Shown here piece by piece: positions 16,683 through 26,304 of a stretch of 42,435 nt of DNA (its first letter is position 1; the number at the start of each line of letters is the position of its first letter). The translations under genes were made by a program, and so were the position numbers. The stretch is from an uncultured Opitutia bacterium (GTDB lineage Bacteria > Verrucomicrobiota > Verrucomicrobiia > Opitutales > Opitutaceae): the NCBI GenBank assembly GCA_903940425.1, contig CAJAKX010000335.1, positions 1-42,435 on the forward strand. Reading direction: 5' to 3'. A model generated the notes under the pieces. The model was not told the origin of the DNA, searched no databases, and saw nothing but the letters and a program-made list of their open reading frames with translations.

Positions 16683-18200
16683 TTACGCCCACCCTTTCAG
16701 CAGCCGCTTGAAGAATCCTCGCACCGCCAGTTCCGAGCGGCTCTCCAAATGCCCGGAAATTGAGTTGATGAGAATGCGGAACGGCCGCCAGGGACGCACG
16801 AGCCACGCCACCCCATAAAAGAGAAATGTCCCGGCGATCCGCGCGCATAGGAGTTGTTTCTTGCTGAGGGCGCGGCAGTAAGAATACGTCTGGGTCACGT
16901 CGGCATAGGCGGCCAGGCGACCAAAATAGGCATCATCCATCTCTTGGATCCGTCCTTCGGAGCGGAGCTGATCGAAGAGTTCGCTGCCCGGGTAAGGAAC
17001 AAAGACCCAGATGGCGATATCGTGAATGCCGGCCCACGCGGCTCGGACGATGACGCGGTAGGTTTCCCACAGGTTCTTCCACCGATCTTCCGGAAAGCCG
17101 AAGATGAAGTTGGATTTGACATTCAGTCCGCTCCGCACGGCCAGTCGCATCGACCTGAGCAGTTGAGGAATGGAGATCCTTTTCTTTATCAAGTTCAGAG
17201 TTTCTTCGGACCCGCTCTCCGGAGAATAGGAGATGTTTCTGCAGCCGGTCTGGTAGAGAAGGCGCGCGACCTCTGCATCGATCGCTTCCGAGCGCGTGCC
17301 GCTGGGAAGCTGCCAGGTGAACTTCATCTTCCGTTGTTCAATCCCGCGGCAAAAATCGATGATCCATTGTTTGTTCACGATCATCGTGAGGTCATAAAAA
17401 TCGAAATTGGTCGCTTGATACTTTTGCTGAAGATCAGCGATTTCATCGAGCAGATCGCCCGGATCTCGCGGTTTCCAGCGCACGGTCCACATGGTGGGAT
17501 TCGAACAAAAGGTGCATTGGTACGGACAGCCTCGCGAGGCCAGGACCGGGATCGAGCGCCCGCGGTTGACACCGAACCCGTAGCCCCGCGAGAGGTACTC
17601 TTCGATCGGGAGCAAGTCCCATGCGGGGCGAGGAATGGCGTTGAGATCCTGGATTCGCGGGCGGACGGCAGTTTGCTGAATCTGTCCGTTCGCGTCACGA
17701 TACACCAGGCCCGGGACCGTGTGGAGTTGCTGGATCCCCCCTTGCTCATAAACTCGCAAAAGATCCGCAATCGTCTCCTCGCCTTCCCCGAGCACGATCG
17801 CATCCAGGGGAGACTGGGCGAGCGAGAATTCGGGGACGGCCGTGACGTGCTCCCCTCCGGCGACGATCAGAGTCTTGGGAAATCGAGCCCGGATGGCATG
17901 AAGGAGTTCCCGGCAAACTGGCCATTCAAACGAAAAATTGGAGGACACGCCGATCACGTGGGTGTCTTCGGAAATGCGATCAACAATGGCGGGTATCGCC
18001 AGGCCATGCAGCAGGGTCCCTCGGTCCCGCGGGGTGTATTGTTCAATGGCCAGCGAGATCGCATCGATAAAACACACTTCATGTCCCGCCTGCCGAACAG
18101 CCGCGGCGATATAGGCGGGGCCAATCGGTGGAACCACCATATCCGCCATGTTGAATGTCGGCATGAGAACGGGAGGCCGTATCAAAGTGAATTTCATCAT
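16683..18200 (-). CDS. B12-binding-domain radical SAM protein (BchE/P-methylase-like architecture)
   Basis: N-terminal cobalamin-binding-like domain (PPIGPAYIAAAVRQAGHEVCFIDA...VIGVSSNF), then GCPYQCTFCSNP (CxxxCxxC). Confidence 0.85.
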   Translation of the reverse strand: MMKFTLIRPPVLMPTFNMADMVVPPIGPAYIAAAVRQAGHEVCFIDAISLAIEQYTPRDRGTLLHGLAIPAIVDRISEDTHVIGVSSNFSFEWPVCRELLHAIRARFPKTLIVAGGEHVTAVPEFSLAQSPLDAIVLGEGEETIADLLRVYEQGGIQQLHTVPGLVYRDANGQIQQTAVRPRIQDLNAIPRPAWDLLPIEEYLSRGYGFGVNRGRSIPVLASRGCPYQCTFCSNPTMWTVRWKPRDPGDLLDEIADLQQKYQATNFDFYDLTMIVNKQWIIDFCRGIEQRKMKFTWQLPSGTRSEAIDAEVARLLYQTGCRNISYSPESGSEETLNLIKKRISIPQLLRSMRLAVRSGLNVKSNFIFGFPEDRWKNLWETYRVIVRAAWAGIHDIAIWVFVPYPGSELFDQLRSEGRIQEMDDAYFGRLAAYADVTQTYSYCRALSKKQLLCARIAGTFLFYGVAWLVRPWRPFRILINSISGHLESRSELAVRGFFKRLLKGWA

Positions 18201-18241
18201 GACGACCGATTATGAAGGGGCATTCGGAAAATATCCCGCCA

Positions 18242-19186
18242 TCACGACTTCTGGACTAAAAAGCGCACCGTATCGCGGATTCCATCCGGGATCGAAATGC
18301 GTGGCCTCCAACCAAGCGACTTGATCTTCCCGGTGTCGAGATGGACCAATGGACTGTCGCCCAGCCAGCCACGCTCCCCGCCGGTAGTTTCGAACCGGAC
18401 GTCCGCCAGCCCGAGTTCGGAGGTGACAATCCGCGCCACCGTCAGCACATCGATGTCATCGTCATGCCCGAGATTGAAAACTGCCTTCGGGCCGGCGGCA
18501 CTATCGAGCGCCAGAAAGATGCCGGCGACACCATCGCGCACATGCAGATAGGATTTCCTTTGCCGCCCGTCGCCGAGGATTTCGAGCCGCCCGGAATCCG
18601 CCCGGAGCTTTTGCACAAAGTCAGCCACGACTCCGTGGCTGTAACGCGGACCAATCCAGCTCACGAAACGAAAAATCAGCGCGCGAATACCGAAATATTC
18701 GCTGTAGGCCTCGATCATCGCCTCGCCCGCAAGCTTGCTCGCTCCGTAGAGCGAAGTCTGGCAGAGGAACGATGTCTCCGGCGTGGGGAATACCGCCGGT
18801 TCCCCGTAGACGGCCGCGCTGCTGGCAAAAACGATGGTGCCGGCTCCCGCGCCATGCATCGCTTCGAGCACGTTCCAGGTTCCGATCGTGTTTTGTTCCA
18901 AGTCGACCCGTGGCCGGGCGATTCCCCCACGGACATCGGCGTTGGCTTGAAAGTGAAAAAACGAATCGCAGCCCCGCATCTCCGCGGTGAGGCGCGGCAG
19001 ATCCAGAACGTCGGCTTCGACGATGCGCATCCGCGGATCACCCACATGCGCGGCCAGATTCCGCAGGCTGCCGGTCGTGAAATTGTCATAGACGACCACT
19101 TCGGCTCCATCGGCCAGAAGCCGGTCGACCACGTGGCTGCCGATAAAGCCGGCGCCACCTGTGACCAAGGCCTGTCTTGGCTTCAT
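18242..19186 (-). CDS. NAD-dependent epimerase/dehydratase (extended SDR, sugar-nucleotide epimerase-like)
   Basis: MKPRQALVTGGAGFIGSHVVDRLLADGAEVVVYDNFTTGSLRNL...SSAAVYGEP...YGASKLAGE. Start at 19186 has an ATGA overlap with the upstream gmhA-like gene. Confidence 0.85.
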   Translation of the reverse strand: MKPRQALVTGGAGFIGSHVVDRLLADGAEVVVYDNFTTGSLRNLAAHVGDPRMRIVEADVLDLPRLTAEMRGCDSFFHFQANADVRGGIARPRVDLEQNTIGTWNVLEAMHGAGAGTIVFASSAAVYGEPAVFPTPETSFLCQTSLYGASKLAGEAMIEAYSEYFGIRALIFRFVSWIGPRYSHGVVADFVQKLRADSGRLEILGDGRQRKSYLHVRDGVAGIFLALDSAAGPKAVFNLGHDDDIDVLTVARIVTSELGLADVRFETTGGERGWLGDSPLVHLDTGKIKSLGWRPRISIPDGIRDTVRFLVQKS

Positions 19187-19761
19187 GGGGCCGACCGGAT
19201 TCTTTGCCGCAAAGCCTCGGTGAAAATATGGTTGAGGACCAAATGGACGTCCTCGACCGGTCCGTAGGCGTCGCATTTTACATGGATCGCGACGTCGGCC
19301 AACTCGCGCAGCCGGCCTCCCTGAAAGCCGACTAGCGCCAGGATCCGGCCACCGTGCGCCTTCGCGAACTCGGCCGCCTGAACGACATTGGGCGAATTGC
19401 CGCTCGCCGAAAGGACGATTAACACATCCCGGGGTTGCAGGAGATTCCCCATCTGTTCCACGAATACGTTCTCGTACCCCAGGTCATTGGCGAGGGCGGA
19501 AAACCATGCCATGTTGTCGTTGAGACTGAGCACCCGCAGGCGGGGTTTGCCGGCGGCCACGGTGTTCTTGCCCAGATCCGCGGCCATGTGCGAGGCGGTG
19601 GAAGCGCTTCCTCCGTTGCCGCAAATGAAAACCGTGTGCCCATTTTCATAGGCATCGAGCAACACGGCCGTCGCCGCCGCCACCGCGTCGAGGTCGAGTT
19701 CCGCCAGCACGTTGCGCAACCGCGAAACGTAATCCTGCGCAATGCTCCTCGGGGTGTTCAT
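19183..19761 (-). CDS. gmhA: SIS-domain sedoheptulose-7-phosphate isomerase (GmhA-like)
   Basis: VFICGNGGSASTASHMAADLGKNT...LSASGNSPNVVQAAEFAK. Confidence 0.8.
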   Translation of the reverse strand: MNTPRSIAQDYVSRLRNVLAELDLDAVAAATAVLLDAYENGHTVFICGNGGSASTASHMAADLGKNTVAAGKPRLRVLSLNDNMAWFSALANDLGYENVFVEQMGNLLQPRDVLIVLSASGNSPNVVQAAEFAKAHGGRILALVGFQGGRLRELADVAIHVKCDAYGPVEDVHLVLNHIFTEALRQRIRSAP

Positions 19762-19764
19762 CGG

Positions 19765-20748
19765 TCAATCGCCAACGTAAATGATTCGCGTACCTTGCCG
19801 CTCCAGCCGGAAATCGATCTGGCGCAGGTCCCCCAGCGCCTTGATCAGCGCCTCGCGGCGCTCGGGCTCCACGTAAAAGAGGAAGAAGCCGCCGCCGCCC
19901 GCGCCCAGAAGCTTGCCGCCGACCGCGCCGGCCGCGCGACCGCGTTCGTAGAGTTTGTCGAAATGCGCGGAGGAGACGCCGGAGGCCATCTGCCTTTTCA
20001 GCAGCCATCCCTCGTGCATCATGCCGCCGATCGCCTCAAAGTGCCCGTCCACCAACGCGGCGCGCAGCTCGTCAGCCTGATCCCGGATACGGCAAAGGAT
20101 GTCAAAGCGCTTCGGATCCGACAGGATGTTCTGCCTCTGCTCGGCGAGGATTCCCACGGCGCTCCGCGTGACGCCCGTGTAGAACAACACCAGTCTTTTC
20201 TCCAGTTCCGCGCGATCCTCGGCGCCGAGGATGATTGGATCGACATGAACACTGCCATCGCTGTTGAACCGGATATAGTTCATCCCCCCGAACGCCGTCG
20301 CGTACTGGTCCTGCTTGCCGATCGGCTCCTTCAGCCGCTCGATTTCCACTTCACACGCCTGGGCCGCGCAGATCTCATGCGACGGCATGCGTCCCCGGTG
20401 TGCCAGCAAGGCATGGATGAGCCCCACCGAAAACGCCGACGAACCACCCAGCCCGCTGCCGAGCGACGGCATGTCGGCGAAGCTCGTGATTTCGAGGAAA
20501 TCGCGGTTGTCCGTCACGCGGAGGCATTCGCGGATGAGGGGATGCCGGATGGATTCGATGCTGTCGCAGCTCTCGGTCTGTGCGTATTTCAAGAGGTACC
20601 GAGGCTCGAAAAACTCATGGATCGCCAGATAGACGAACTTGTCGATCGCGGAGCTGACCACGGCGCCATAGCCGCGCTGGTAGAAATCGGGAAGATCGGA
20701 GCCGCCGCCGACAAAACTGATCCTGAAAGGGGTCTTGCTGATGATCAT
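19765..20748 (-). CDS. hddA: GHMP kinase, D-glycero-D-manno-heptose 7-phosphate kinase (HddA-like)
   Basis: MIISKTPFRISFVGGGSDLPDFYQRGYGAVVSSAIDKFVYLAIH...SLGSGLGGSSAFSVGLIHAL; adjacent to gmhA-like and HddC-GmhB genes. Confidence 0.82.
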   Translation of the reverse strand: MIISKTPFRISFVGGGSDLPDFYQRGYGAVVSSAIDKFVYLAIHEFFEPRYLLKYAQTESCDSIESIRHPLIRECLRVTDNRDFLEITSFADMPSLGSGLGGSSAFSVGLIHALLAHRGRMPSHEICAAQACEVEIERLKEPIGKQDQYATAFGGMNYIRFNSDGSVHVDPIILGAEDRAELEKRLVLFYTGVTRSAVGILAEQRQNILSDPKRFDILCRIRDQADELRAALVDGHFEAIGGMMHEGWLLKRQMASGVSSAHFDKLYERGRAAGAVGGKLLGAGGGGFFLFYVEPERREALIKALGDLRQIDFRLERQGTRIIYVGD

Positions 20749-22073
20749 TGCCGGATGATTCCATTTTCGATGGCTGCCTGGACAAAGGCGAGCAGCGAAT
20801 CGAATTCCGTGTCGGGTGCCGCCACCTTTAGCACTTTCTTACGATGCCCGGGCTCCCCCACGAGGACCGTCCGGATGCCGGCGGCGCGACCTGCACGCAA
20901 GTCGCTGGCCTGGTCTCCCACCATGATGCTGGCGGCGAGATTCAGACCCAGTTCGCGGCAGGCGCGAAACAACAAACCGGGAGCGGGTTTGCGGCAACGA
21001 CAGGCCCGGCGCAGTTCCGGCACCCCCTCGCCGTGGTGGGTCTCGGGGTGGTGGGGGCAGGCGTAGATCGCGTCAATCTTCCCGCCACCAGCGGCAATCA
21101 TGGCCCGAAGCCGGTCATGGATCGCCTCCAGCATTGCCATGGTGCAAAGCCCGCGCGCCACGATTGACTGGTTGGTCGTCACGACGCATCGAATGCCCCG
21201 CCGTTGCAGCAAGGCCATCGCTTCGACCACTCCGGGGAGCAGTTCAAGTTTCTCCGGCCAATCAACGAAGCCGGAATCGACCGTGAGCACGCCGTCCCGA
21301 TCGAGGAAGACCGTTTCGACCGGCTGCGGCCGGGCGCGGGCCGCCTCCGCCAGTGCGCGATCGGCGAGGTATTCCTCGACCGAGGCCAACCGCTCCGGCG
21401 TACCCATGTCCTTCACGAACCCTTCTTCCTCCAGGAAATGAATGCCCAGCGTCTCGCCGCGGGTGATCGCGGCCGGGAAAACGTCGGCTCCCAGATCCGC
21501 CGGACCCGCCGCAGGGACAAAGTCCAGGAGCCGGCGTGAGACCACGTGGACGGCGGCGTTGGCGACGTTGCGATAGAGGCGGCCCGGCGCGCGCCGGGTG
21601 ACGAATTCGAGCACGCGGCCGTCCTCGTCCGCCACCACCAAATGTGAGTCCCACGGATGATCGGACGCCCGCACCAGCAGGGTGCCCAGCGGGCGCCGTG
21701 TCTCGTGGGCCGCAATCAAGCGTCGGGCGTCGAAGTCGAGGAAGACATCGCCGTAGGCGAGCACGAAATCATCCTCCAGCCGGTCGGCGCATCCGCGCAA
21801 TGCGCCCGCCGTGCCTGCAGGTTCAGGCTCGATCACAACCTCGATTCGACAATCAGGATGGCGGGTCGCTGCGTAATACTGCGCCACAACCTCGCCCCGA
21901 AAACCCGCGGCCAGCAGAAACCTCCGGATGCCCGCTTTCGCCAGGTTCGAGATAATGTGATCGAGCACCGGGCGCCCATCGAGCAGGAACATCGGCTTGG
22001 GCAATTCGCCCCCCCGTTCGGCCAGACGGGTGCCCCTCCCGCCACAAAGAATGACTGCCTGTTGGACGAGCAT
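20745..22073 (-). CDS. Bifunctional fusion: heptose-1-phosphate nucleotidyltransferase (HddC-like) + HAD-IIIA heptose bisphosphate phosphatase (GmhB-like)
   Basis: N-term MLVQQAVILCGGRGTRLAERGGELPKPMFLLDGRPVLDHII; C-term VFLDRDGVLTVDSGFVDWPEKLELLPGV...YACPHHPETHHGEGVPELRRACRCRKPAPGLL...MVGDQASDL. Start 22073 from MLVQQ. Confidence 0.85.
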   Translation of the reverse strand: MLVQQAVILCGGRGTRLAERGGELPKPMFLLDGRPVLDHIISNLAKAGIRRFLLAAGFRGEVVAQYYAATRHPDCRIEVVIEPEPAGTAGALRGCADRLEDDFVLAYGDVFLDFDARRLIAAHETRRPLGTLLVRASDHPWDSHLVVADEDGRVLEFVTRRAPGRLYRNVANAAVHVVSRRLLDFVPAAGPADLGADVFPAAITRGETLGIHFLEEEGFVKDMGTPERLASVEEYLADRALAEAARARPQPVETVFLDRDGVLTVDSGFVDWPEKLELLPGVVEAMALLQRRGIRCVVTTNQSIVARGLCTMAMLEAIHDRLRAMIAAGGGKIDAIYACPHHPETHHGEGVPELRRACRCRKPAPGLLFRACRELGLNLAASIMVGDQASDLRAGRAAGIRTVLVGEPGHRKKVLKVAAPDTEFDSLLAFVQAAIENGIIRQ

Positions 22074-22266
22074 GCGCTCAGGAGCATGCCGACAGGTTGG
22101 CAGACGGGTCAACGGGTTTTGCTTCCAGTCGGGCCCGCGGGACCACGCCCAGCTCAAACCCGCTTCTCAACGCATATTCAAGGCACAGCAGACAGTCAGC
22201 CACTGAAACTCCACGGCTCCGATAGTTGTTGGCCAATCGCGAATCTCCGGTTAGCCACGGCAGGGA

Positions 22267-23235
22267 TCATCGGATCGGGAGCGACGGGTGGTCTCGCGCG
22301 CCATCCTCTGATGACAGACCGATCATCCGATCGACGACAAACTTGGGACGCAGGCGTACTTCGACGTAGATGCGGGCAATGTATTCCCCTAAGATGCCAA
22401 TATTGATCAATTGCACGCCCGCCAGGAAGGTGACGAGGATCACGATTGCCGGGTTGCTCCAAACCATCGGATGGCCGATCAGCTTCAGGAACAGGTACGC
22501 GGCGGTCAGCAGTAGCGAAGAACCGGCGGCGAGAAAGCCCATGACCGAGCTGAGCCTCACTGCCGCTGAAGAGAAGCAAACCAGCCCGTTCACCGCGATC
22601 CGCATCGAGCCGATGGAGGGGTAGTTAGTCTTGCCAGCGAAGCGCGTCGGTCGGTCAAAATGCACCACCGTCTGCCTGAAACCAACAAGGGAAACAAGCC
22701 CGCGGAGGAATCCGTGGCATTCTTTCAGCCGGCTGATCTCGTCGACCGCGCGGCGGCTCAGCAACCGGAAATCGCCCGTGTTCTCGGGAATGTCCACCTC
22801 GGCGACCCGCCGGATCAGCCAATAGGCCACCCGCGCGCCGATCGTTCGAATCAGCGGCTCGCCCTCGCGGGTCCGCCGCTGCGCGAGGACGATGTCGTAT
22901 CCCTCGCGCCACTTGGCCACCATGTCCGCGACAAGCCCCGGGGGATCCTGCAGGTCGACATCCATCACGACCACGGCGTCTCCCCGCGAGTATTGCAGAC
23001 CGGCCAGTGTCGCCATCGGCTGGCCGATCCGACGGCTGAATGTGAGGAGCTTAAGGCGCGGGTTGTGTTCTCGCTGTTCGAGGATCACCTGTTCTGTGCG
23101 ATCGGGCGAGGGATCGAGACAGAATATGATTTCATAGTCGATTGAGAGACCTTCCAAGACAGGCGTTGTTTGGCGAAGAAACTCCGTGATGTTCTTCTCC
23201 TCCCTGTAAACTGGGACGACGATTGAAAGATCCAT
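22267..23235 (-). CDS. Glycosyltransferase family 2, GtrB/ArnC-like polyprenyl-phosphate glycosyltransferase with two C-terminal TM helices
   Basis: MDLSIVVPVYREEKNITEFL...VVVMDVDLQDPPGLVADMVAKWREGYDIVLAQRRTREGE...; ATG at 23235. Confidence 0.85.
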   Translation of the reverse strand: MDLSIVVPVYREEKNITEFLRQTTPVLEGLSIDYEIIFCLDPSPDRTEQVILEQREHNPRLKLLTFSRRIGQPMATLAGLQYSRGDAVVVMDVDLQDPPGLVADMVAKWREGYDIVLAQRRTREGEPLIRTIGARVAYWLIRRVAEVDIPENTGDFRLLSRRAVDEISRLKECHGFLRGLVSLVGFRQTVVHFDRPTRFAGKTNYPSIGSMRIAVNGLVCFSSAAVRLSSVMGFLAAGSSLLLTAAYLFLKLIGHPMVWSNPAIVILVTFLAGVQLINIGILGEYIARIYVEVRLRPKFVVDRMIGLSSEDGARDHPSLPIR

Positions 23236-23457
23236 GGGGGTGGGCCTGGAGCGGCCGGTCGATCTTGACTGGGTTCGCCCGGTCCGGCGAGGGGGATACG
23301 AGCAATATGCGATGACGCCGGCTGGCTGGACAAGCCTTTTGGGTTCTTCTCTTCCGTTGACCTCATCATCTATTGCCAGAGAGGTCCGCACACCCTCGAT
23401 GCGTTTGAGGTGGGGCGGTTTCTCAATGTCAAGGAGGAGCCTTGACGAACCGCGGCC

Positions 23458-24066
23458 TTATTCCCGGACACGCAGCCAGTCAGCCAGCCGGGCCCAGGCC
23501 AGGGCGCGGTGGCTGATCCGGTTTTTTTCCGCTGCGTCCAGCTCCGCAAAACTTTGGGTGTGGCCGTCGGGCACGAAAATCGGATCGTAGCCGAAGCCGC
23601 CTGAGCCCGCCGGCTCCCGGCGTAATTTTCCATCGCAGCGGCCTTCGAAGACGTGCTCCTCACCGCCGGGTCCCACCAGCACCAGCACGCATACGAAATG
23701 CGCGGCCCGGCGATCCTCCGGCACGTCGCGCAGCACGTCCACCAGTTTCGCCAGATTCTCCGCGCCGCTGGCCCGCGGTCCGGCGAAGTAGGCTGATTCC
23801 ACGCCGGGCGCGCCGTTGAGGACGTCCACGCACAGGCCGCTGTCGTCGGCCAGCGCCCAGCCTCCCGCCGGCAGCCGTTCCTTGAGCGCCCGCGCTTTCT
23901 TGCGCGCATTGCCGGCAAAGGTGCCCGTGTCCTCAGCCACCGGTGGCATCCCGCCAATCGCCACCGCCGAGATGACTTCGACCGGCAGGGCGCCCGCGTC
24001 CGCCATCGCCTGGAATTCGCGCGCCTTGTGGGCGTTACCCGAGGCAAGATAGAACTTCATGGGCAT
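23458..24066 (-). CDS. rdgB: XTP/dITP diphosphatase (RdgB/HAM1 family)
   Basis: KFYLASGNAHKAREFQ...ALADDSGLCVDVLNGAPGVESAYFAG...GFGYDPIFVPDGHTQSFAEL...KNRISHRALA. Confidence 0.93.
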   Translation of the reverse strand: MPMKFYLASGNAHKAREFQAMADAGALPVEVISAVAIGGMPPVAEDTGTFAGNARKKARALKERLPAGGWALADDSGLCVDVLNGAPGVESAYFAGPRASGAENLAKLVDVLRDVPEDRRAAHFVCVLVLVGPGGEEHVFEGRCDGKLRREPAGSGGFGYDPIFVPDGHTQSFAELDAAEKNRISHRALAWARLADWLRVRE

Positions 24067-24115
24067 GCCTCACGCCATGGGCGAAACAGACACAAGGGAG
24101 CATTGACCTCACCCA

Positions 24116-24179
24116 AGCCTGGGCGACCCTGGCGGACTTTGCGGGAGGCAGAATCCATGACTCTCCCTCATCCCAGGCT
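24116..24179. repeat. Inverted repeat/hairpin spanning the ribD stop codon
   Basis: AGCCTGGG (24116-24123) / CCCAGGCT (24172-24179), with inner GGGAG/CTCCC. Confidence 0.4.
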
Positions 24180-25334
24180 GAAGGTCGTCTCATCCACCTG
24201 CAGCTTTTCCGGATAGACCACGTGCCCCCGCATCAGCTGGTCCGGCCCGAACGAGGCGTGCCGCACGTTTTTCATCCGCACGGCGTTGACGAGCTTCTCC
24301 GTCCGCAGCCCTTTGAACACCGCCCTGGCCTTCTCGTCCCCCAGCAGCACGGGCGCCCGGTAGACGAACAGGTAGTCGAGCTGGCGGAATTGAATCAGTT
24401 CGCTGATGATCAGCGCGCCGCCCTCGAAGTAGACTCCGGTGATGCCCGCCTCCGCGCACTTCCTCCGGAAATCCGGCAGCGGCGCGCGCATGGTGGGCGA
24501 CGGCAGGTTCCAGACCTGCACGCCCATCGCCTGCAGCTTCCGCATGTAACCGAGGCCGCCGTGCGGCGTGGTGACCACGATCGTCCGATGCTTGTATTCG
24601 TCCGTGTAAACCTTCGGCAGGCTCTTATCGACGACCGTGCGCAACAGGCCGTCGAACACAAAGCGCACGGGGCACCACACCTCGTCGTCCACCCGGCTGG
24701 TGAGACTGGGATTGTCGCTCAGGATCGTACCCGCGCCGACGGCGATGGCCGGGAACAGCCGCCGCCAGTGATGCACATCCGCGCGCGCCATCTCCCCCGT
24801 GATCCACTCCGAGTCGTTCGTCCGCGTGGCGATCTTGCCATCAAGGGTCACGGCGGCCTTGGCGGCGAGCAGCGGGGTCTGCGTGGTGATCCAGTGGTTG
24901 AAAATCAGGTTCAGATCGACGCAGTCGTCGGCCAGCACCCCCTCGGTCACCTCGCCGCCGGCCGCCCGCAGCACCTCGAAGCCATGGCCGGCGTGCACGG
25001 GGTTGGGATCGGTGGCACCGACCACCACGTGCTGGATACCGGCCGCGATGATGGCGCTGGTGCACGCGCCGGTGCGCCCCTGCGTGCTGCAGGGCTCGAG
25101 GGTGACGTAAAGCGTCGCGCCCGGCCGGGGCAGGCGCTCGAGGTGGTGCAACGCCATGATTTCCGCGTGCGGTTCGCCGTCCCGGGCGTGGAAACCCTCC
25201 GCCACCACCTCGCCCTGCTCCACGATGACGGCGCCCACCAGGGGATTCGGGTGCGTGTTACCCCAGCCCTGCCGGGCCACCACCAAGGCGCGCCGCATGA
25301 AGTGCTCGTGAAGCAAATTCTCCGGGGGGTCCAT
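24168..25334 (-). CDS. ribD: Bifunctional diaminohydroxyphosphoribosylaminopyrimidine deaminase / 5-amino-6-(5-phosphoribosylamino)uracil reductase
   Basis: HPNPLVGAVIVEQGEVVAEGFHARDGEPHAEIMAL...YVTLEPCSTQGRTGACTSAII...KAAVTLDGKIATRTNDSEWITG. Confidence 0.93.
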   Translation of the reverse strand: MDPPENLLHEHFMRRALVVARQGWGNTHPNPLVGAVIVEQGEVVAEGFHARDGEPHAEIMALHHLERLPRPGATLYVTLEPCSTQGRTGACTSAIIAAGIQHVVVGATDPNPVHAGHGFEVLRAAGGEVTEGVLADDCVDLNLIFNHWITTQTPLLAAKAAVTLDGKIATRTNDSEWITGEMARADVHHWRRLFPAIAVGAGTILSDNPSLTSRVDDEVWCPVRFVFDGLLRTVVDKSLPKVYTDEYKHRTIVVTTPHGGLGYMRKLQAMGVQVWNLPSPTMRAPLPDFRRKCAEAGITGVYFEGGALIISELIQFRQLDYLFVYRAPVLLGDEKARAVFKGLRTEKLVNAVRMKNVRHASFGPDQLMRGHVVYPEKLQVDETTFSLG

Positions 25335-25403
25335 GGTGTTTGATTAAAAACGGATCACAGGTTTCTGCACTCAGATTCGTCTGCTGTCGGCATCGGTCTC
25401 CCG

Positions 25404-26039
25404 CTACCCGTGGACAAAGGGATTCGTTTCCCGCTCCACGCCGACCGTGGTTTCGGGACCGTGACCGGGATACACCACCGTTTCGTCGGGCAGCGTATAG
25501 ATCTGCTCGCGAATGGAGCGCTCGAGGACTTCGAGGCTGCCCCCCGGCAGGTCGGTACGGCCGACGCTGCTGTGGAAAAGCGCGTCGCCCACGAACGCCG
25601 CCTGCATCGCGGCGAAGTAATACAACACGTTGCCCGGACAATGTCCCGGGACGTGCCGCACCTCGACCGTCTGCCCCAGCGCCGTCCAGCGCTGCCCCTG
25701 CGTCACGAACCCGTCGATTTTCACCGGCCCGAGCCGCACGCCGGGGATCAGAAACATTTCCATGACCTCGGGGCTCTCGATCAGCATCTGGTCGTCGCGG
25801 TGGGCGCGCACCTTCGCGTGGGTCGCCGCCACCACCTCGGCCCCGCCCTGCGTGTGATCCCAGTGGCCGTGCGTCAGCCAAAGCTCCCGGAGGGTGCACT
25901 GCTCCTTCGCCAGGATCGGCTTGATCTGCTCCCAAATGCCGCCCGGCGCGTCGATGAGCACGGCCTCGCTTAACTCCGGCGCGGTCAGCAGGTAGGCGTT
26001 GGTCTGGATCGGACCCGCCGGCCGGACGTGGATGTTCAT
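25404..26039 (-). CDS. MBL-fold metallo-hydrolase (glyoxalase II-like)
   Basis: QTNAYLL...LTHGHWDHTQGG (HxHxDH), VPGHCPGNV, FVGDALFHSSVGRTDLPGG, YPGHGPETTVGVERETNPFV. Confidence 0.9.
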   Translation of the reverse strand: MNIHVRPAGPIQTNAYLLTAPELSEAVLIDAPGGIWEQIKPILAKEQCTLRELWLTHGHWDHTQGGAEVVAATHAKVRAHRDDQMLIESPEVMEMFLIPGVRLGPVKIDGFVTQGQRWTALGQTVEVRHVPGHCPGNVLYYFAAMQAAFVGDALFHSSVGRTDLPGGSLEVLERSIREQIYTLPDETVVYPGHGPETTVGVERETNPFVHG

Positions 26040-26304
26040 CCCCGACTAGATGCGTATTACGCGACGCCCGCGCAATCGCGAAGTGTCACGGCCGGCGGTG
26101 ACCGCGCCGGTTTTGGCCTTTGGCCCGCGGCATTCCGGCGTTCCGGACGAAATTTAACCTTCCCTTTACGCCCGCCCTCCGCGCCGGTTAACGTCGATCC
26201 GGCGAAATTACACGTCACGATCCGCGGCTTCTCCGCCGGCCACGATGCTTGTTCCTTCCCTCTTGCCACTCGGCCTTCCGTCTTCTGTCCTCTGATAGCT
26301 GTTC

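Noticed and set aside
16854-18215. 453-aa plus-strand ORF
   Set aside because: Antisense to the clear B12-radical SAM gene.
19435-21066. 543-aa plus-strand ORF across the heptose genes
   Set aside because: Spans several convincing minus-strand genes; no family motif.
24222-25343. 373-aa plus-strand ORF opposite ribD
   Set aside because: Antisense shadow; ribD is unambiguous.
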